DNA of 64,000 nucleotides, from positions 1-64,000 of the forward strand of contig NZ_JOEM01000002.1 in NCBI RefSeq assembly GCF_000718135.1, in the 5' to 3' direction. Of this stretch, positions 51,277 to 60,432 are shown one piece after another. Under the pieces are notes generated by a model. That model was given only the letters and a program-made list of their open reading frames with translations, had not been told where the DNA came from and searched no databases. Origin of the DNA: Streptomyces cyaneofuscatus. Lineage in GTDB: Bacteria > Actinomycetota > Actinomycetes > Streptomycetales > Streptomycetaceae. The translations under genes and the position numbers were made by a program. Within the stretch, counting starts at the first letter, position 1. The number at the start of each line of letters is the position of its first letter.

Positions 51277-52689
51277 TCAGCACCAAGGCCCCGTCACCGC
51301 GAACGTCGTCCCCGGCGTGTAGCAGTTCACGTACATCGTCGAGCCGTCCGGCGAGAACGTCACCCCCGCGAATTCGCCCCACTCCGGCTCCTCGGGCGTC
51401 CCGATGTTCTGCCGCCCGCGCGCCATCGTGTAGACCTCGCCCCGCCGGGTCACCCCCAGCACGTGCTGGGCGCCGCCGCCGTCCTCGCAGACCATCAGGC
51501 CCCCGTCGGCGGCCAGGCAGATGTTGTCCGGGGACTCGCCGGGGAGCTGGATGTCGGTGTCCGGGCCGAAGACCACCACCAGGGTGAGCCGGCGCTTCTT
51601 CGGCTCGTACCGCCAGACCTGGCCGTAGTGGTCGGCCGCCGAGCCCTCGTCGCGGTGGGCGAAGCTGGAGACGAAGTAGACGGAGGAGCCGCCCCAGTAG
51701 CAGCCCTCCAGCTTCTGGGCGTGCGTGATGCCCTTGCGGCCGAAGTCCTGGAGCCGGATCGGGGTCTCGGCCGCCAGCGGGTCCGGTACGGGCACCCACT
51801 CGACCCGGTCGAAGCTCGCCCCGGTCTCCTGCACCACGGAGAGGTCCGGCAGCCCCGGCACCCGCATCGCCTCCAGCGCCCCGCCCGCCCGCAGCGAACC
51901 GGTGCCGCCGAGCGGCTTCTGAGGGAGGAAGCGGTAGAAGAGGCCGAACGGCTTGTCGAACGCGTCCTCCGTCTCGTACACGATCCCGGTCTTCGGGTCG
52001 ACCGCGATCGCCTCGTGCTGGAAGCGGCCCATCGCCGTCAGCGGGACCGCCCCGGTGCGGCGCGGGTCGGCGCCGTCCACCTCGAAGATGAAGCCGTGGT
52101 CCTTGGTGTACCCGTTGGTCCCGGCCTTGTCCTCGGTCTCCTCGCAGGTCAGCCAGGTGCGCCAGGGGGTGGGCCCGCCCGCGCAGTTGACCGCCGTACC
52201 GGCGATGGCGACCCGTTCGCCCAGGACCTTGTTCCGGCCGTCCAGCTCCAGGGACGTACAGCCGCCCTTGGCCGCCGGGTCGTAGGTCAGGCCCGCGACG
52301 GTCGGGACGCCGATCTTCGCCGTGTGGCGGTTCTCGTGGTTGCGGACCAGGTGGACGCGGCCGTTGCGGCCCGCGAGGGCGGTCATGCCGTCGTGGTTGC
52401 TCGGCACCTTGCCCTCGCCGGAGCGCAGCGGGTCGCCCTCCCGGGACAGCACCCGGTAGCGGAAACCTTTCGGCAGGTCGAGCAGGCCGTCCGGGTCGGG
52501 GACGAGGGGGCCGTAACCGCCGTGGCCGCGGGCGGCTGCCGTGCCCGCGAAGAGTTCGGAGAAGGCCCCGGTGAAGGCGATCGCGGCCGCTGCGCCGCTG
52601 CCTGCCAGGACCTGACGTCGTGTCGCGGTGTTCCGGGGGGCGGTCGTCGCGGTCGCTGCGGTCGCTGTGTTCCGGGTTTCGGATGACAT
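51277..52689 (-). CDS. PhoX-like phosphatase (DUF839), Tat-exported
   Basis: 470 residues from ATG 52689 with GGAG upstream. A twin-arginine signal (ATRRQVLAGSGAAAAIAFTG) precedes a beta-propeller-type DUF839 domain: FRYRVLSREGDPL, VRNHENR, WLTCEETEDKAG, GRFQHEA and PDNICLAADGGLMVCEDGGG, all PhoX-family landmarks. PhoX enzymes are Ca/Fe alkaline phosphatases. No PHO box was recognised upstream. Confidence 0.85.
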   Translation of the reverse strand: MSSETRNTATAATATTAPRNTATRRQVLAGSGAAAAIAFTGAFSELFAGTAAARGHGGYGPLVPDPDGLLDLPKGFRYRVLSREGDPLRSGEGKVPSNHDGMTALAGRNGRVHLVRNHENRHTAKIGVPTVAGLTYDPAAKGGCTSLELDGRNKVLGERVAIAGTAVNCAGGPTPWRTWLTCEETEDKAGTNGYTKDHGFIFEVDGADPRRTGAVPLTAMGRFQHEAIAVDPKTGIVYETEDAFDKPFGLFYRFLPQKPLGGTGSLRAGGALEAMRVPGLPDLSVVQETGASFDRVEWVPVPDPLAAETPIRLQDFGRKGITHAQKLEGCYWGGSSVYFVSSFAHRDEGSAADHYGQVWRYEPKKRRLTLVVVFGPDTDIQLPGESPDNICLAADGGLMVCEDGGGAQHVLGVTRRGEVYTMARGRQNIGTPEEPEWGEFAGVTFSPDGSTMYVNCYTPGTTFAVTGPWC

Positions 52690-52827
52690 GAGGCAACTCC
52701 CTGTTGGCGGACAGGTGACGTGACCCGCATGTGTGTAGCACGCACAGAGGCGCGGGGGAACCATGCGCGCCCCCGCGCCTCGTGTTGCCGCTGGGGCGGC
52801 CCGGAGAGGGGCAGCCGACGCGGAGGG

Positions 52828-53253
52828 TCAGGCCAGCGAGGCCGACAGCGTGATCGTCGTGCCCGTCAGCGCCTGGCTGACCGGGCAGTTCGCCTTGGCG
52901 TCCTCGGCGGCCTTCACGAAGGCGTCCTCGTCGAGGCCGGGGACCTCGCCCACGACGGTGAGGTGGATGCCGGTGATGCCCGTACCGGGCTGGAAGGTCA
53001 CGTCGGCCTTGGTCCGCAGCCGGGTCGACGGGGTGCCGGCCTGGGCGAGCCCGTGGGAGAGCGCCATCGAGAAGCAGCTGGAGTGGGCGGCCGCGATGAG
53101 CTCCTCGGGGCTCGTCTTCCCGTTCGCCTGCTCCGAGCGGGACGGCCAGGAGACGGGGTAGTCGCCGATGCCGGAGGAGTCGAAGGTGACGACCCCCTTG
53201 CCGTCGAGCAGGTTGCCTTCCCAGTCCGTGTGCGCGTGACGCGTGGTAGCCAT
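52828..53253 (-). CDS. OsmC/Ohr family peroxiredoxin-like protein
   Basis: 141 residues with the two redox cysteines in AAHSSCFSMALS (about 61) and KANCPVSQAL (about 125), the OsmC subgroup arrangement. It starts MATTRHAHTDWEGNLLDGKG. It reduces organic hydroperoxides in characterised members. Confidence 0.9.
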   Translation of the reverse strand: MATTRHAHTDWEGNLLDGKGVVTFDSSGIGDYPVSWPSRSEQANGKTSPEELIAAAHSSCFSMALSHGLAQAGTPSTRLRTKADVTFQPGTGITGIHLTVVGEVPGLDEDAFVKAAEDAKANCPVSQALTGTTITLSASLA

Positions 53254-53363
53254 GCTGGATCCCTTCAAACGGTGTACGCGGTGGTACGGAAGTCGTACGC
53301 GGTTGTACGCGAACGGAGTTACGGGCACGCCGCCGAACGGGCACCCGGTGTCACCCCCCGAAC

Positions 53364-54458
53364 CTACTGCGCCACCAGGCCCTTCGCGTCACGTGCCAGT
53401 GCCGTCAGCCGCGAGATCGCCCGGAAGTATTTCTTCCGGTACCCGCCGTTCAGCATCTCGTCGCTGAACAGCCGGTCGAACGGCACCCCCGAGGCCAGCA
53501 CCGGCACCTCGCGGTCGTACAGCCGGTCGGCCAGCACCACCAGGCGCAGCGCCGTCGACTGGTCCGGCACCGCCGTCACCCCGGTCAGGCAGACCGCGCC
53601 CAGCTCGTCGGTCAGCGCCCCGTACCGGCTCGGGTGCACCCGGGCCAGGTGTTCGAGCAGCCCCGGGAAGTCGTCCAGCGACGCGCCCGGCGTGGCGTAC
53701 GCGGCGCGGGTGACCTGCTCGTCGCTGTACGGCGGCGGGGCCTCGGGCAGTCCGCGGTGCCGGTAGTCCTCGCCGTCGATGCGCAGCGGGCGGAAGTGCG
53801 CGGACAGGCCCTGGATCTCGCGCAGGAAGTCGGCGGCGGCGAACCGGCCCTCGCCGAGCTTGCCCGGCAGCGTGTTCGAGGTCGCGGCCAGCGCCACCCC
53901 GTGCTCCACCAGCCGGCTGAGCAGCGAGGAGACCAGGACGGTGTCGCCCGGGTCGTCGAGCTCGAACTCGTCGATGCAGAGCAGCCGGTGCCCGCTCAGC
54001 GTCTGCACGGTCTGCTGGAAACCGAGCGCGCCGACCAGGTTCGTCAGCTCCACGAACGTGCCGAACGCCTTCAGCGACGGCTCCGCGGGCGTGGCGTGCC
54101 AGAGGGAGGCGAGCAGGTGGGTCTTGCCGACGCCGTAACCGCCGTCGAGATACACCCCGCGCGGGCCGGCCGGCGCGGCCGGCTTCTTGCTCCCGAACCA
54201 CTTGCGGCGCCCGGTACCCGTCGCGTGCGACCCGCCGAGCCCGGCCGCGAAGCCCGCGAGGACGGTGACGGCCTCGCTCTGGCTGGGCTGGTTCGGGTCG
54301 GGCACGTAGGTGTCGAAGCGCACCGAATCGAAGCGCGGCGGCGGCACCATCTCCGCCACCAGACGGTCGGCGGGGACGCGCGGCTCGCGGGCGCACAGGG
54401 ACAGCGGGGCCGTTTCGGCAAGGGGGCTCTGCCCCGGAAACGCGGTGGAGGACGACAC
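53364..54458 (-). CDS. zapE: ZapE/AFG1-family ATPase
   Basis: 364 residues from GTG 54458. Walker A is GGYGVGKTHL near residue 116, Walker B LLCIDEFELDDPGD near 161, and sensor-like AATSNTLPGKLGEGRF near 210. This set defines the AFG1/ZapE family of cell-division or mitochondrial-quality ATPases. It diverges from the RibD-like gene. Confidence 0.88.
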   Translation of the reverse strand: MSSSTAFPGQSPLAETAPLSLCAREPRVPADRLVAEMVPPPRFDSVRFDTYVPDPNQPSQSEAVTVLAGFAAGLGGSHATGTGRRKWFGSKKPAAPAGPRGVYLDGGYGVGKTHLLASLWHATPAEPSLKAFGTFVELTNLVGALGFQQTVQTLSGHRLLCIDEFELDDPGDTVLVSSLLSRLVEHGVALAATSNTLPGKLGEGRFAAADFLREIQGLSAHFRPLRIDGEDYRHRGLPEAPPPYSDEQVTRAAYATPGASLDDFPGLLEHLARVHPSRYGALTDELGAVCLTGVTAVPDQSTALRLVVLADRLYDREVPVLASGVPFDRLFSDEMLNGGYRKKYFRAISRLTALARDAKGLVAQ

Positions 54459-54495
54459 AACTCTCCACCCTAAGGCCCGTGCCAGACTGCACCCC

Positions 54496-55284
54496 ATGCG
54501 AAGCCTGTTCCCTGTGACGGACCTGACAACAACAGCCGCTGCCCCGGACCCCTCGGGGCTGCTCACGGACCGCGAGTGGAGCCTCGACGAGCTGGCCGAC
54601 GCGTACGCCTACCCCACGACGGGCGCCCCCTGGCTGCGCGCCAACATGGTCTCCACCCTGGACGGGGCCGCCCAGCACGACGGCCGCTCGCAGCCCATCT
54701 CCTGCGCCGCCGACATGCGGATCTTCGGCACCCTGAGGGCCCTGGCCGACGTGGTGATCGCCGGAGCCGAGACCGTACGTCTGGAGGGGTACCGTCCGGC
54801 CCGCGCACGGGAGGCCTTCGCGGCGCGGCGGGCGGCGGCCGGGCAGGGCCCCGCGCCCGCCGTCGCGGTGGTGACCGGCACGCTGGACCTGGACTTCTCG
54901 CTGCCGCTGTTCACCGAGCCGCTGGTCCCGACCCTCGTGGTGACCGGTTCCGGGGCTCCCGCCGACCGGATCACGGCGGCCCGGAAGGCGGGCGCGGAGG
55001 TGGTGATCGCGGGCGAGGGCACCCGGGTCGACCCGGCGCGAGCGGTGCGGGAGCTGGCGGACCGGGGGCTGCGGCGGCAGCTGACCGAGGGCGGGCCCCG
55101 GCTGCTCGGCCAGTTCGTGGCGGCGAGGGCGCTGGACGAGCTCTGCCTGACGCTCTCCCCGATGCTCACGGCCGGGGACGCGCAGCGGATCGCGGGAGGC
55201 CCCGGGGTCGCCGTGCCGGAACGTTTCGCCTTGGCATCGCTGCTGGAGGAGGACGGGTTCCTCTTCGGTCGCTACCGACGGTAA
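54496..55284 (+). CDS. RibD C-terminal domain (pyrimidine reductase-like) protein
   Basis: 262 residues: RANMVSTLDGAAQHDGRSQP near 47-66 and TEGGPRLLGQFVAARALDEL near 196-215 are the NADPH/substrate signatures of the RibD reductase/DHFR-like fold. It lacks the deaminase domain of RibD, so it is a stand-alone reductase of unclear substrate, common in Streptomyces. Confidence 0.87.
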   Translation: MRSLFPVTDLTTTAAAPDPSGLLTDREWSLDELADAYAYPTTGAPWLRANMVSTLDGAAQHDGRSQPISCAADMRIFGTLRALADVVIAGAETVRLEGYRPARAREAFAARRAAAGQGPAPAVAVVTGTLDLDFSLPLFTEPLVPTLVVTGSGAPADRITAARKAGAEVVIAGEGTRVDPARAVRELADRGLRRQLTEGGPRLLGQFVAARALDELCLTLSPMLTAGDAQRIAGGPGVAVPERFALASLLEEDGFLFGRYRR

Positions 55285-55333
55285 GGAGCCGGGTGACCGG
55301 CGGTGGCGCGCGGGGGTCACCAGTGCGGGGACA

Positions 55334-55407
55334 CTTAGCGGAATTACCCGTTCCGCTTAGCTTCGGCTGGGCACACTTACCTCTGCAGTCCCCGTGGAAG
55401 CACGGGG
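55334..55407 (+). promoter_or_regulatory. Structured leader/operator region before the 55484 gene
   Basis: Contains an inverted repeat of 10-bp arms with one mismatch, CTTAGCGGAA-N7-TTCCGCTTAG (55334-55360), and 30 bp later a perfect 7-bp hairpin CCCCGTG-GAAG-CACGGGG (55390-55407). It lies in the 199-bp gap upstream of a conserved gene. I do not recognise a riboswitch class. Confidence 0.4.
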
Positions 55408-55483
55408 AAGGATGGTTTCAGCAAACGACCGTCGACGGCCGAGCCGGCTGTCGGCGAGACGCAGAAGCGGAAGGGCGCCTGTC

Positions 55484-55954
55484 GTGTTCACAAGCGTTTT
55501 GATGATCGAGAAGCCGCTCACTCCCGAGGACGTGGACTTCGTCACCACCCTCCACGGCGAGGAGCGGATCTCGTTCGTCGTTCTGTTGCAGCCGCGCGGC
55601 GACCAGGCCGATGTCCTGCTGCGCGCGATCGACGACGTGGCGATGGGGGAGCTCAGGGATGCCGTCCGCGAGGGCGAGGAACCGGAGGGCAAGGAGGCCC
55701 GCGAACCCGCCGAGATCGGCCTCGAATACTCGCTACGGGCCCTGCGCGAGGCGGGCGCCGAAGCGGTCGGGCAGGTGATCGAGGACCACCCCCTGGACAA
55801 ACTGACGACCGTCGTCGAGGACGCGGGCGCGGATGAGGTCATCGTCCTGACCGCCCCGCACTATGTGGAGGAGTTCTTCCACCGCGACTGGGCCTCACGG
55901 GCCCGGCACAAGGTCGGCGTCCCGGTGCTCAAGCTCTTCGCGCACAGCGAATAG
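55484..55954 (+). CDS. Conserved actinobacterial protein of unknown function
   Basis: 156 residues from GTG 55484 (AAGGG upstream): VFTSVLMIEKPLTPEDVDFV start, acidic middle (REGEEPEGKEAREPAE), and DEVIVLTAPHYVEEFFHRDW near the C-terminus. Homologues are sometimes mis-named indole-3-glycerol-phosphate synthase, but it is far too short. The fold suggests a universal-stress-like alpha/beta unit. It precedes murC by 66 bp. Confidence 0.75.
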   Translation: MFTSVLMIEKPLTPEDVDFVTTLHGEERISFVVLLQPRGDQADVLLRAIDDVAMGELRDAVREGEEPEGKEAREPAEIGLEYSLRALREAGAEAVGQVIEDHPLDKLTTVVEDAGADEVIVLTAPHYVEEFFHRDWASRARHKVGVPVLKLFAHSE

Positions 55955-56020
55955 GCTGGAGCCGCGGTCCGGGTCGGCCCTCGGCCGCAGTCCGAACCCA
56001 GAACCTCTGAGGGAGCACAG

Positions 56021-57421
56021 ATGGCACCCGGCATTCCCGCCGCCATGGAACGACCGCACTTCATCGGCATCGGCGGCGCCGGAATGTCGGGCATCGCGAA
56101 GATCCTCGCCCAGCGCGGAGCGAAGGTGGCGGGCAGCGACGCCAAGGAGTCCGCCACCGCCGAGTCGCTGCGGGCGCTGGGGGCGACCGTGCACATCGGG
56201 CACGAGGCCCGGCACCTGGCCGACGACGCCACCTGCGTGGTCGTCTCCAGCGCCATCCGCGCCGACAACCCGGAGCTGCTGCGCGCCGCCGAGCTGGCCA
56301 TCCCGGTGGTCCACCGCTCCGACGCGCTGGCCTCCCTGATGAACGGCCTGCGGGCCATCGCGGTCGCCGGCACCCACGGCAAGACGACCACCACCTCCAT
56401 GCTGGCCGTCGCCCTCTCCTCGCTGAGCCTGGCCCCCTCGTACGCCATCGGCGGCGACCTGGAGGGCCCCGGCACCAACGCCACGCACGGCGAAGGCGAC
56501 ATCTTCGTCGCTGAGGCGGACGAGAGCGACCGCAGCTTCCAGAAGTACGACCCCGAGGTCGCGATCGTCCTCAACGTGGAGCTGGACCACCACGCGAACT
56601 ACGCCTCGATGGACGAGATCTACGACTCCTTCGAGACCTTCGTCGGCAAGGTCGTCCCCGGCGGCACCCTGGTCATCTCCGCCGACCAGCCCGGCGCGGT
56701 CGAGCTGACCCGCCGGGTCCGCGACCTCTCGGACCTCAAGGTCGTCACGTACGGCTCCGCCGAGGACGCCGACGTCCGCGTCCACAAGGTCACCCCGCGC
56801 GGCCTGACCAGCGAGGTCACGGTCCTCCTCAACGGCAAGTTCCTCACCTTCACCGTCTCGGTCCCCGGCGCCCACTACGCCCACAACGCGGTCGCCGCCC
56901 TCGCCGCCGGCGTCGCCCTCGGCATCCCCGCACACAACCTGGCCTCGGCCCTCGGTTCGTACACCGGGGTCAAGCGCCGCCTCCAGCTCAAGGGCGAGGC
57001 GGCGGGCGTGCAGGTCATCGACTCGTACGCGCACCACCCCACCGAGATGACCGCCGACCTGGAGGCCATGCGCGGCGCCGCTGCCGACGCCCGCATCCTG
57101 GTCGTCTTCCAGCCGCACCTGTTCTCCCGCACCCAGGAACTCGGCACCGAGATGGGCCAGGCCCTCGCGCTGGCCGACGCCTCCGTGGTCCTGGACATCT
57201 ACCCGGCCCGCGAGGACCCGATCCCGGGCATCACCAGCGCCCTGATCATCGACGCGGCGAAGGCGGCGGGCGCCGAGGTCACCGCCGTCCACGACCAGGC
57301 GGACGTCCCCGCCGCCGTCGCGGGAATGGCGGGGCCCGGCGATCTCGTTCTCACCATGGGAGCGGGCGATGTCACCGACCTCGGCCCGCGCATCCTGGAC
57401 CACCTGTCGAGCGCCCGGTAG
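56021..57421 (+). CDS. murC: UDP-N-acetylmuramate--L-alanine ligase
   Basis: 466 residues. N-terminal Rossmann motif FIGIGGAGMSGIAKI, ATP loop GTHGKTTTT near 116-124, EADESDRSF, the DHHANY metal/substrate region, and C-terminal DSYAHHPTEM and QPHLFSRT. All are standard MurC landmarks. It adds L-Ala to UDP-MurNAc in cytoplasmic peptidoglycan precursor synthesis. GAGGGAG precedes ATG 56021; ATG 56045 is a possible shorter start. A housekeeping gene, showing the region is normal chromosome. Confidence 0.95.
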   Translation: MAPGIPAAMERPHFIGIGGAGMSGIAKILAQRGAKVAGSDAKESATAESLRALGATVHIGHEARHLADDATCVVVSSAIRADNPELLRAAELAIPVVHRSDALASLMNGLRAIAVAGTHGKTTTTSMLAVALSSLSLAPSYAIGGDLEGPGTNATHGEGDIFVAEADESDRSFQKYDPEVAIVLNVELDHHANYASMDEIYDSFETFVGKVVPGGTLVISADQPGAVELTRRVRDLSDLKVVTYGSAEDADVRVHKVTPRGLTSEVTVLLNGKFLTFTVSVPGAHYAHNAVAALAAGVALGIPAHNLASALGSYTGVKRRLQLKGEAAGVQVIDSYAHHPTEMTADLEAMRGAAADARILVVFQPHLFSRTQELGTEMGQALALADASVVLDIYPAREDPIPGITSALIIDAAKAAGAEVTAVHDQADVPAAVAGMAGPGDLVLTMGAGDVTDLGPRILDHLSSAR

Positions 57422-57471
57422 CCGAGGGGCCACCGGAGCGAGCGACCACCTGTCGAGCTGAGGAGCGAGCC

Positions 57472-57879
57472 GTGCCGTACGACGTCGAGAAGCCGGACGA
57501 GCAGTGGCGGGCGGAGCTGTCCCCCGCCGAGTACCAGGTCCTGCGCCAGGCCGGCACCGAACCCGCCTTCCGCGGTGAGTACACCGACACCAAGACGGCG
57601 GGCGTCTACTCCTGCCGGGCCTGCGGGGCGGAGCTGTTCCGCTCCGACACCAAGTTCGAGTCGCACTGCGGCTGGCCGTCCTTCTACGACCCGAAGGACA
57701 CGGACGCGGTCGAGCTGATCGAGGACCGCACGCACGGCATGGTCCGCACCGAGGTGCGCTGCGCCCGCTGCGGCTCGCACCTGGGCCATGTCTTCGAGGG
57801 CGAGGGCTACCCGACCCCCACGGACCAGCGCTACTGCATCAACTCGATCTCGCTGACCCTGGCACCGGACGAGAGCTGA
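57472..57879 (+). CDS. msrB: Peptide methionine-(R)-S-oxide reductase
   Basis: 135 residues from GTG 57472. Zinc site from two CxxC pairs (CRACG, CARCG), substrate loop SHCGWPSFYD, and catalytic Cys in RYCINSISL near residue 124. It repairs the R-epimer of methionine sulfoxide. Confidence 0.95.
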   Translation: MPYDVEKPDEQWRAELSPAEYQVLRQAGTEPAFRGEYTDTKTAGVYSCRACGAELFRSDTKFESHCGWPSFYDPKDTDAVELIEDRTHGMVRTEVRCARCGSHLGHVFEGEGYPTPTDQRYCINSISLTLAPDES

Positions 57880-57900
57880 GCCGGACGCCCACGAACAAGC

Positions 57901-57934
57901 CGATGCCCGCACAGGGATACCTGTGCGGGCATCG
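57901..57934. terminator. Bidirectional terminator after msrB
   Basis: Perfect 15-bp stem CGATGCCCGCACAGG and its complement around a GATA loop, between convergent genes. Confidence 0.8.
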
Positions 57935-57984
57935 TCGGCTTACGCTTCCCGGCACCGCTCCGGCTGTCCGCCGAAGCGCCGGAG

Positions 57985-58131
57985 TCACCGGCGTCCGCGC
58001 AACCGTCCGAACAGGCTGCGGGCCTGGGCGCGCTTACGGGGGTCGGCCGCGGCGCGGCGGGCCGACTCGATGGTCCGTCGGCCCTGGGGGCTGCGGGTGA
58101 ACTGGGTGAGGCGAGCGATCAGGCGGGACAT
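57985..58131 (-). CDS. 48-residue basic conserved Streptomyces protein
   Basis: MSRLIARLTQFTRSPQGRRT start, then DPRKRAQARSLFGRLRGRR end; very basic, no transmembrane segment. GGAGGAACC directly before ATG 58131 is a near-ideal ribosome site, so it is very likely translated. Function unknown. Confidence 0.7.
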   Translation of the reverse strand: MSRLIARLTQFTRSPQGRRTIESARRAAADPRKRAQARSLFGRLRGRR

Positions 58132-58219
58132 GGTTCCTCCTTGAGGGGCCTGCCTCTCGCCTACCCCGTAAACGCCCGACCGCACGCTCACGGTGACGGG
58201 ATGTTCACCGACGGGCGCC

Positions 58220-58690
58220 TCACCGCTGCTGGGAGTCCTCGGCCGCCTCCGACCGCAGCAGCGGGTGGATGACCCCGGGGAAGACCCGGGCCCGTACGAC
58301 CTCCTCGGCCGACCCGCCCTGCACGACCGTCTCCGCCACACCCCAGGGCCGCCCGGCCAGGTGGATGGTCAGGGTGTACGAGGAGGAGCAGCCGGTGCAC
58401 TCGTAGCGGTCGGCCCAGGTCTCGACCTCCGTGGTGGAGCCCGGGTAGCGCTTCACATGGCGGTGGAGGGCGTGGCAGTGGCCGCAGGTCTCGCCGGGCT
58501 CGCAGGTCCCGCCACACGGACAGGGCACGTCGAAGCTGTCGGCGGGGGTCCAGCGCTGCACGAGGACGGCCTGGCGGGTGGCGCCCATGTCCTTCATGGC
58601 CTTGAGGTTGCGGGCGGCCACGTTGTACGACTCGCCGGTGGCGGCCATCCGGTCGCGGATGACGTCCTTGCGTCCACGGTTGGTCGTCAT
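58220..58690 (-). CDS. Cysteine-rich hypothetical protein
   Basis: 156 residues: a basic N-terminal helix-rich part (RKDVIRDRMAATGESYNVAA), then Cys-rich motifs CPCGGTCEPGETCGHCH and CTGCSSSY, suggesting zinc binding. GGAGGAG precedes ATG 58690. The N-terminal motif recurs in small Streptomyces proteins of unknown role. Confidence 0.75.
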   Translation of the reverse strand: MTTNRGRKDVIRDRMAATGESYNVAARNLKAMKDMGATRQAVLVQRWTPADSFDVPCPCGGTCEPGETCGHCHALHRHVKRYPGSTTEVETWADRYECTGCSSSYTLTIHLAGRPWGVAETVVQGGSAEEVVRARVFPGVIHPLLRSEAAEDSQQR

Positions 58691-58845
58691 GCCGGCTCCT
58701 CCTGGGGTTCACGCAGCCCGCCAGGAGGCCCACGAGTCAATCAGTACCTCTTTACGTTACCCGCCCGGCACCGACGCCCGGACCGGCCGGGCCCCGCGCC
58801 CGTAATTCGCGGGCCCACCGGCCCGGGTACCGGCAGGATGCGTCC

Positions 58846-60375
58846 GTGAACCCTGTTCTGCACGGTCTCGCCGCCAACCCGTCACTGCCGCCCGAGGCGG
58901 TCGACCGGCTGATCGCGCTCGCGGACGACGACCTCGCCGACCTCCTCGCCTGCCGTCCGGATCTCGGCCGGGACCAGGCGGTCGCACTGGTGGCGCGCGC
59001 CGAAGACAGCGCGGTGCGGCTCGCGTACGAGGGCCGGCTGACCGCCGCCGACATCGATCCCGTGGTACACCCGCAGGTGGCCCTGGCCCTGCTCGACCGA
59101 CGAGCCGGCCGCCCGGAGTGGGCGCGCCTCTTCGCAGCGGATCCGGACGGGGAGCGGAGGGCGAAGCTGGCCGCCTGCCCCGGGCTCCCGCCCGATGTGG
59201 TGGAGCGGCTCGCCGCGGACCCGGACGTCCACGTGGTCGCCGAGCTGGCGTGGTGGGCCACTTTGGACGTGGCCGCCCGGCTCGCCGGGCACCCCTACGC
59301 CGAGGTCCGACGTGCGGTGGCGGCCAACGAGGCGACACCTGCGGGCACACTCGCGGCACTGATCACCGGCGCAGGACTGCCTCCCGCGCTCCACTGCCTG
59401 GTCTGCGACCGCGAGGAGATTCCGTTCACCCACGATCCGCACTGCCCGAGGCCCGACTGCGATCTGCTCCCGGGCGCCCCGTGCGACGGCTCCCACGAGT
59501 CCGTCACCCACGACACAGGGCTGGCTGCCCTTCAGAACCCGGCCACCCCGACCGGGGCAGCCGTCCACTTCGCCGAACACCCCTCCCTCCTGCTGCGCCG
59601 AGCCTTGGCCGCCCGTCCGGACCTGCCGCCGGCGGTGTGCCGACGGCTCGCCGCGGACCCTGTCCCCGGTGTACGGGCAGACCTCGCCGCGAACCCCGCG
59701 ATCGACGACGACCTGATCCGCGTACTGGCCCGGGACCGCGACCCCGACGTGCGCCGCGGCCTCGCGTACCACCCCCGCGTCCCCCTGGATGTGCTCGCGC
59801 ACCTGGCCGGCACGACGAAGACCGGCGAAACCCTGCTGCCGCGGATCGCCTCCGCCTCCGCCACCGAGACCGGGGAACTGGCCCGGTCGCCCCACCCGGC
59901 CGTACGGATGCTCGTGGCCCGGCGGCGCGACCTTCCGGCCGGTGTACGCGACGCGTTGGCGGCCGACCCCGATGCGAAAGTGGTCAAGTCCATCGCCCCG
60001 CACCCGGGCCTCTCCGCAGCTCAGTTGCGCTCCATGGCCGACCGGCACGGCATCCGGGTCCTCGCCCAGGTCGCCGCCAACCCGGACGCGCCGCCGGAGC
60101 TGCTGGAGGAACTGGCCCTGCACGATCCGCCGACGCGGAAGGCGCTCCGGGAGATCGCCCGGCACCGCCGCGCGACGGCTCCGGCGTTGCTCGCCTGCTT
60201 GGAGAACGGACGAGCGAGGCCCGTCGCTGCTCGGCACCCCGCCCTCCCGCCACCGGTCATCGTGGGCCTGCTCGACGACTCCGACCCCCAGGTGGCGGAA
60301 GCGGCAGCCGCCAATCCGTCGTTGCCGCCGCAGGTGATGCTGGAGCTGGTGCCGCAGAGGCGCGTGCTCGGCTGA
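58846..60375 (+). CDS. Leucine-rich-repeat-variant (LRV/HEAT-like) protein
   Basis: 509 residues built from about 20 helical repeats of ~24 residues with the pattern NPxLPPxVxxxLxxDPDxxVRxxLA (e.g. at 12, 100, 250, 290, 400, 470). Near residues 184-212 the array is interrupted by a Cys/His-rich insert (CLVCDREEIPF, HCPRPDCDLLPGAPC) that could bind zinc or an iron-sulfur cluster. GTG 58846 is the start. A protein-protein interaction scaffold is likely; the partner is unknown. Confidence 0.8.
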   Translation: MNPVLHGLAANPSLPPEAVDRLIALADDDLADLLACRPDLGRDQAVALVARAEDSAVRLAYEGRLTAADIDPVVHPQVALALLDRRAGRPEWARLFAADPDGERRAKLAACPGLPPDVVERLAADPDVHVVAELAWWATLDVAARLAGHPYAEVRRAVAANEATPAGTLAALITGAGLPPALHCLVCDREEIPFTHDPHCPRPDCDLLPGAPCDGSHESVTHDTGLAALQNPATPTGAAVHFAEHPSLLLRRALAARPDLPPAVCRRLAADPVPGVRADLAANPAIDDDLIRVLARDRDPDVRRGLAYHPRVPLDVLAHLAGTTKTGETLLPRIASASATETGELARSPHPAVRMLVARRRDLPAGVRDALAADPDAKVVKSIAPHPGLSAAQLRSMADRHGIRVLAQVAANPDAPPELLEELALHDPPTRKALREIARHRRATAPALLACLENGRARPVAARHPALPPPVIVGLLDDSDPQVAEAAAANPSLPPQVMLELVPQRRVLG

Positions 60376-60432
60376 GGAGGTGCTCGGCCGTGGGGTCGCC
60401 TCCTGAAGGGGCGTCTCCGACCTCCGTATGCG

